NCBI RefSeq assembly: GCF_014196795.1
Contig: NZ_JACIEJ010000003.1
Coordinates: 248,001-312,000, forward strand
Origin: Sagittula marina
GTDB lineage: Bacteria; Pseudomonadota; Alphaproteobacteria; Rhodobacterales; Rhodobacteraceae
DNA length: 64,000 bases
Direction of reading: 5' to 3'
In this document: piece after piece, positions 60,807-64,000 of the stretch
Layout of the letters: each line of letters starts with the position of its first letter
Position numbering within the stretch: the stretch's first letter is position 1
Notes under the pieces: generated by a model
Databases searched by the model: none
Told to the model about the DNA's origin: nothing
What the model saw: only the letters and a program-made list of their open reading frames with translations
Program-made: the position numbers and the translations under genes

Positions 60807-63572
60807 ATGGATTTAAGCAAACGCATCACCCGCCTGCCGCGTGCCTTTGACCCCGATCGCGGGGCCGAGGCACTGTCCACCACGCCATGGGCCAGCGGTG
60901 CGCTGGCCGATCTGATTAAGGGCACCGGTGGCTCCAGCCCCTATCTGAACGGGTTGATCCAACGCGAAGCCGACTGGCTCGAAGCGGCGGTCCCCGACCC
61001 GGAAAAAGCGTTCTCCACGCTGTTGAACACCTTGCCGGAGGTCGCGGCGGATCAATTGCCATCGGCCTTGCGTCAGGCCAAGAGGCGTGTCGCGCTGCTG
61101 ACGGCGCTGTGTGATCTGTCCGGCGCATGGCCGTTGGAGCAGGTGACGGAGGCGCTGACGGCGCTGGCTGATCTGGCGACCACGCTGGCCATGCGCGCCA
61201 CGGTTGGCCATGAGATCAAGCGCGGCAAGCTGCCCGGCATGACCGAGGATGACGTGCAGGAGTGCGCTGGCATGGTGGCGCTGGCCATGGGCAAGATGGG
61301 GGCGGGGGAGCTGAATTATTCCTCTGACATCGATATCATCATGCTGTTCGATGAGACGCGCTACGATCCTGAAGATTATCACGAGGTCCGCTCCGCGCTG
61401 GTTCGGGCAACGCGCAAGGCGTCGGCGATGCTCAACGATCTGACCGGCGAAGGCTACGTATTCCGCACGGACCTGCGGTTGCGGCCCGACCCGTCGGTCA
61501 CGCCGGTCTGCATCGCCATGGAGGCGGCAGAGCGCTATTATGAAAGCTTTGGGCGCACGTGGGAGCGCGCGGCCTTCATCAAGGCACGGGCGTCTTCCGG
61601 CGATGTGGCCGCGGGCGAGCGCTTTCTCGAGGCGATCACACCCTTTGTCTGGCGCAAACATCTGGATTTTGCCGCCATTCAGGATGCCCACGACATGCGC
61701 CTGCGCATCCGCGAGCATAAGGGCTTTCACGGCGCGATCACGCTTCCGGGGCATAACATGAAGCTCGGGCGTGGTGGCATCCGTGAGATCGAGTTCTTCA
61801 CCCAGACGCGTCAGTTGATTGCGGGCGGGCGCGATCCGGACCTGCGGGTGCGCGGCACGGTGCCGGGGCTGGCTGCTTTGGCCGACAAGGGGTGGATACC
61901 GCCTGACGTGGCGCGCACGCTAACAGACCATTACCGGGCGCACCGCGAAGTGGAACACCGTGTGCAGATGGTGGGGGATGCGCAGACCCACGACTTGCCG
62001 AATTCATCCGAGGGGATGGAGCGGCTGGCCTGCCTCATGGGCGTCGCGCGCGATGACATGGAGGCGGACCTGATTGAACGCCTGTCCGAGGTGCATGACC
62101 TGACCGAGGGGTTTTTCGCGCCAGGATCTGGAACGCCCTGTGAGGTGCCGGACCACTTCGAGGACAATCCAGTGGTCAGCCGATGGACCACATATCCTTG
62201 CATGCGGTCCGACAGGGCGCGGGCCTTATGGAAACGTTTGCGCCCGGAAATCCTGCGGCGGCTGGCAGAAACCGCGCGCCCGGATGAGGCGTTGCTGGCA
62301 TTCGACGGGTTTCTCAAGGGGTTGCCGGCCGGGGTGCAATTGTTTTCCCTGTTCGAGGCCAATCCTCAGTTGATGGATTTGCTGGTGGACATCGTGGGCA
62401 CCTCGCCCGATCTGGCGCGACATCTGGCGCGCAATTCCAGCGTTTTCGATGCCGTGATCGGCGGCGATTTCTTCAGCCCGTGGCCGGGTCGCGCGGCGTT
62501 GAGCGGCGAGCTGGCCGAAACGTTGTCCCGCGAGGCAGATTACGAGGCGCGGTTGGATCGGTCGCGGCGGTGGGCCAAGGAGTGGCACTTCTGTATTGGC
62601 GTGCAGCTGCTGCGCGGCATGATGGGACCGCAGGAGGCGGGAAAGGCCTATGCCGATCTGGCGGAGGCGGTGCTGGCGGCCCTTTGGCCCGAGGTGCAGG
62701 CGGAATTTGCGCGCAAACATGGGACACCGCCGGGACGCGGTGCGGTGGTTGTGGGCATGGGATCGCTGGGAGCGCAGCGGCTGCACGCGCGGTCCGACCT
62801 CGATATCATCGTGATCTACGATCCGCTTGATGTGGAGAACTCGGACGGGCGGCGGCCGTTGCCCGCGCGCACGTATTACGCGCGGCTCACGCAAGCCTTG
62901 GTTACAGCGATGAGCGCGCCCATGGCCGAGGGGCGCCTGTACGAGGTGGATATGCGTCTGCGGCCCTCCGGCAAACAGGGGCCGGTGGCGACGTCGCTCA
63001 CCGCGTTCAAACGCTATCAGCGCGAAGAAGCATGGACCTGGGAGCACCTCGCTTTGACGCGGGCGCGCGTTGTTGCGGGTCCGGGCGACCTGGCAGAGGA
63101 TGTCGAGGCGTTCCGCCGCGAAATCCTGTCGGCACCGCGCGACAAGGAAGAGGTTCTCACGGCCGTGGCCGAGATGCTCAGCCGTATTCGTGCGGCCAAG
63201 GGAACGGGTGGCCCGTGGAGTGCCAAGATCGGGCCGGGAAAAATGCAGGAGATTGACCTGATGGCGCAGGCCGCGTCGCTTTTGTCGGGCAAGGCCGTGC
63301 GGCAGACGCCGCGTGCTTTGCACGGTTGCGATTGGCTGGACAGTGCGGCTTTGGTGGCGGCGTATGAGCTGGCCTGGGCGCTACAGATCGGCGCACAGTT
63401 GGTGAGCGAGAAGCCTCTGGAGCCCGAGGATCTTGGCGGCGGCGGGTGTTCCTTTTTGTTGCGCCTGTTGGGACAAGAGGACATGGACCAGATGCGTGAC
63501 GCATTGGAGGAGCACGCGGGCGCCGCTGCGGCGAGCATTGACGCGGCCTTGCCGGAAGGAAAACAGACATGA
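60807..63572 (+). CDS. glnE: bifunctional glutamine synthetase adenylyltransferase/deadenylyltransferase
   Basis: 921 residues from the ATG at 60807. The two nucleotidyltransferase domains are in order: the N-terminal deadenylylase with ALGKMGAGELNYSSDIDIIMLFD-type motif (GELNYSSDIDIIMLF, about 170) and the C-terminal adenylylase with GMGSLGAQRLHARSDLDIIVIYD-type motif (about 655). Paired Asp residues in SDIDI and SDLDI are the metal ligands. It controls glutamine synthetase in response to PII state. Upstream in-frame starts overlap the divergent ybaK-like gene, so they were rejected. It overlaps the next small gene by four bases. Confidence 0.95.
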   Translation: MDLSKRITRLPRAFDPDRGAEALSTTPWASGALADLIKGTGGSSPYLNGLIQREADWLEAAVPDPEKAFSTLLNTLPEVAADQLPSALRQAKRRVALLTALCDLSGAWPLEQVTEALTALADLATTLAMRATVGHEIKRGKLPGMTEDDVQECAGMVALAMGKMGAGELNYSSDIDIIMLFDETRYDPEDYHEVRSALVRATRKASAMLNDLTGEGYVFRTDLRLRPDPSVTPVCIAMEAAERYYESFGRTWERAAFIKARASSGDVAAGERFLEAITPFVWRKHLDFAAIQDAHDMRLRIREHKGFHGAITLPGHNMKLGRGGIREIEFFTQTRQLIAGGRDPDLRVRGTVPGLAALADKGWIPPDVARTLTDHYRAHREVEHRVQMVGDAQTHDLPNSSEGMERLACLMGVARDDMEADLIERLSEVHDLTEGFFAPGSGTPCEVPDHFEDNPVVSRWTTYPCMRSDRARALWKRLRPEILRRLAETARPDEALLAFDGFLKGLPAGVQLFSLFEANPQLMDLLVDIVGTSPDLARHLARNSSVFDAVIGGDFFSPWPGRAALSGELAETLSREADYEARLDRSRRWAKEWHFCIGVQLLRGMMGPQEAGKAYADLAEAVLAALWPEVQAEFARKHGTPPGRGAVVVGMGSLGAQRLHARSDLDIIVIYDPLDVENSDGRRPLPARTYYARLTQALVTAMSAPMAEGRLYEVDMRLRPSGKQGPVATSLTAFKRYQREEAWTWEHLALTRARVVAGPGDLAEDVEAFRREILSAPRDKEEVLTAVAEMLSRIRAAKGTGGPWSAKIGPGKMQEIDLMAQAASLLSGKAVRQTPRALHGCDWLDSAALVAAYELAWALQIGAQLVSEKPLEPEDLGGGGCSFLLRLLGQEDMDQMRDALEEHAGAAAASIDAALPEGKQT

Positions 63573-63826
63573 GCGACGCAGACCCCAAGGGGCTGGTTCG
63601 GGAATCCTACCGTATTGATGGTATCACGCTGGGCGAATGCCGGTCCATTTTTCTGGACTGGGCGCTGTCGGTGCCGGTGGATGCAGACACCAAGGTCCTG
63701 ATCGAAGTGCTTTTGGAGCGTTACGGCGACGAAGGACATCCCATGACGCAGGTGCTGCGCGAAGGTCTCGAAGGCATGACGAAGCCAAAGCGGCGTGGCG
63801 GTTGGCGGTCGCGTCCCAGGGACTGA
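63569..63826 (+). CDS. small conserved-looking protein downstream of glnE
   Basis: 85 residues. Not recognised. It is soluble, acidic in the first half (ESYRIDGITLGECRSIFLDWALSVPVD; VLIEVLLERYGDEGHPM) and basic at the end (KPKRRGGWRSRPRD). The ATG overlaps the glnE stop by four bases, so it is translationally coupled to glnE. A clear terminator follows 28 bp after the stop, which supports it as the last gene of that unit. Confidence 0.72.
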   Translation: MSDADPKGLVRESYRIDGITLGECRSIFLDWALSVPVDADTKVLIEVLLERYGDEGHPMTQVLREGLEGMTKPKRRGGWRSRPRD

Positions 63827-63854
63827 TCTTTTGAAAAGTCGGGGTATAACCGGG

Positions 63855-63883
63855 AAACGCGCGCCGATTTTGGGCGCGCGTTT
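63855..63883. terminator. bidirectional intrinsic terminator
   Basis: An 11-bp stem (63855-63865 with 63873-63883) with a seven-base loop. T runs occur on both strands in symmetric ends (AAAC... and ...GTTT). It separates the convergent glnE unit and the KDPG aldolase gene. Confidence 0.85.
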
Positions 63884-63904
63884 GGTCGTTGGTGCGATGA
63901 TATA

Positions 63905-64000
63905 TCAGGTGCGGGGCAGCGCGGCGGCTTCGCTAGCCAGTGCCTCGATCCCGGCCCAGTCGCCTTTGGCCACCATGTCCTTCGGCGCGACCCAGGAGCC
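63905..64000 (-). CDS. eda: KHG/KDPG aldolase, C-terminal fragment (5' end beyond window)
   Basis: The minus strand reads GSWVAPKDMVAKGDWAGIEA from the window edge to a TGA at 63905-63907. The sequence GGSWV(A/V)P...(A/G)DW..I..LA is the C-terminus of 2-keto-3-deoxy-6-phosphogluconate aldolase of the Entner-Doudoroff pathway. Only 31 residues are visible, so the assignment rests on that terminal motif. Confidence 0.75.
   Translation of the reverse strand, partial: GSWVAPKDMVAKGDWAGIEALASEAAALPRT

Overview
The window is about 63 to 65 percent GC by eye, is densely coded on both strands, and reads as chromosome from a marine alphaproteobacterium of the order Rhodobacterales (Roseobacter-type). 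Support comes from a RodZ-like gene next to ispG, a cckA hybrid kinase, a short-form hisG with hisZ, an alphaproteobacterial SOS box (GAAC-N7-GAAC) at recA, DUF2852 and RDD genes beside an arginyltransferase, and TRAP and ribose-type ABC transporters. I see no tRNA, rRNA, prophage, insertion sequence or CRISPR array. Genus is not assigned.

Layout. 1-12.6 kb: end of a RodZ-like gene, ispG, a membrane histidine kinase, two small periplasmic thiol-disulfide proteins with an M48 peptidase, an aminotransferase, an AmiC-type amidase, PBP1A and prfB. 12.6-16.6 kb: a small hypothetical gene and a complete pqqABCDE operon, including the 32-residue PqqA peptide. 16.6-31.4 kb: housekeeping and regulation (DUF2189, XRE regulator, MBL hydrolase, RsmB-like methylase, CckA, sulfotransferase, RecA, SlyX, HisS-HisZ-HisG, an ABC1 kinase, YghU, YdcF). 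31.4-40.8 kb: a pentitol catabolic island with a zinc dehydrogenase, an AraC regulator, a ribose-type ABC importer, a D-ribulokinase-type FGGY kinase, a xylulose-reductase-like SDR and a ribitol dehydrogenase. The inferred route is uptake of ribitol, oxidation to D-ribulose and phosphorylation to D-ribulose 5-phosphate.

40.9-44.8 kb (minus strand) holds a stressosome operon: RsbR, RsbS, RsbT, then an RsbX-type phosphatase with an added RsbT/RsbW-like ATPase domain, then a HisKA_2/HWE-type histidine kinase that also carries an RsbT/RsbW-like ATPase domain at its N-terminus. The window holds no sigma-B or RsbU, so the operon looks like a stressosome rewired into two-component signalling. It is the most unusual system here.

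45.3-49.1 kb is the ilv operon: a classical attenuation leader (15-residue peptide with Ile-Leu-Val-Val-Val-Val, alternative hairpin, terminator), the acetolactate synthase large subunit, an unexpected membrane acyltransferase translationally coupled to it, and ilvN, whose last codons and stop are tandemly duplicated downstream. 49.4-57.7 kb holds a small membrane-peptide gene, a Cache-sensor/NarL-type two-component pair, a LysR regulator and a TRAP carboxylate transporter with an oversized large permease. 57.7-64 kb: arginyltransferase, RDD and DUF2852 genes (the latter with a sigma-32-like promoter flanked by twin operators), YbaK deacylase, GlnE, a small conserved-looking gene and the C-terminus of a KDPG aldolase.

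All functional calls rest on motifs, length and context read by eye. No database search was run.
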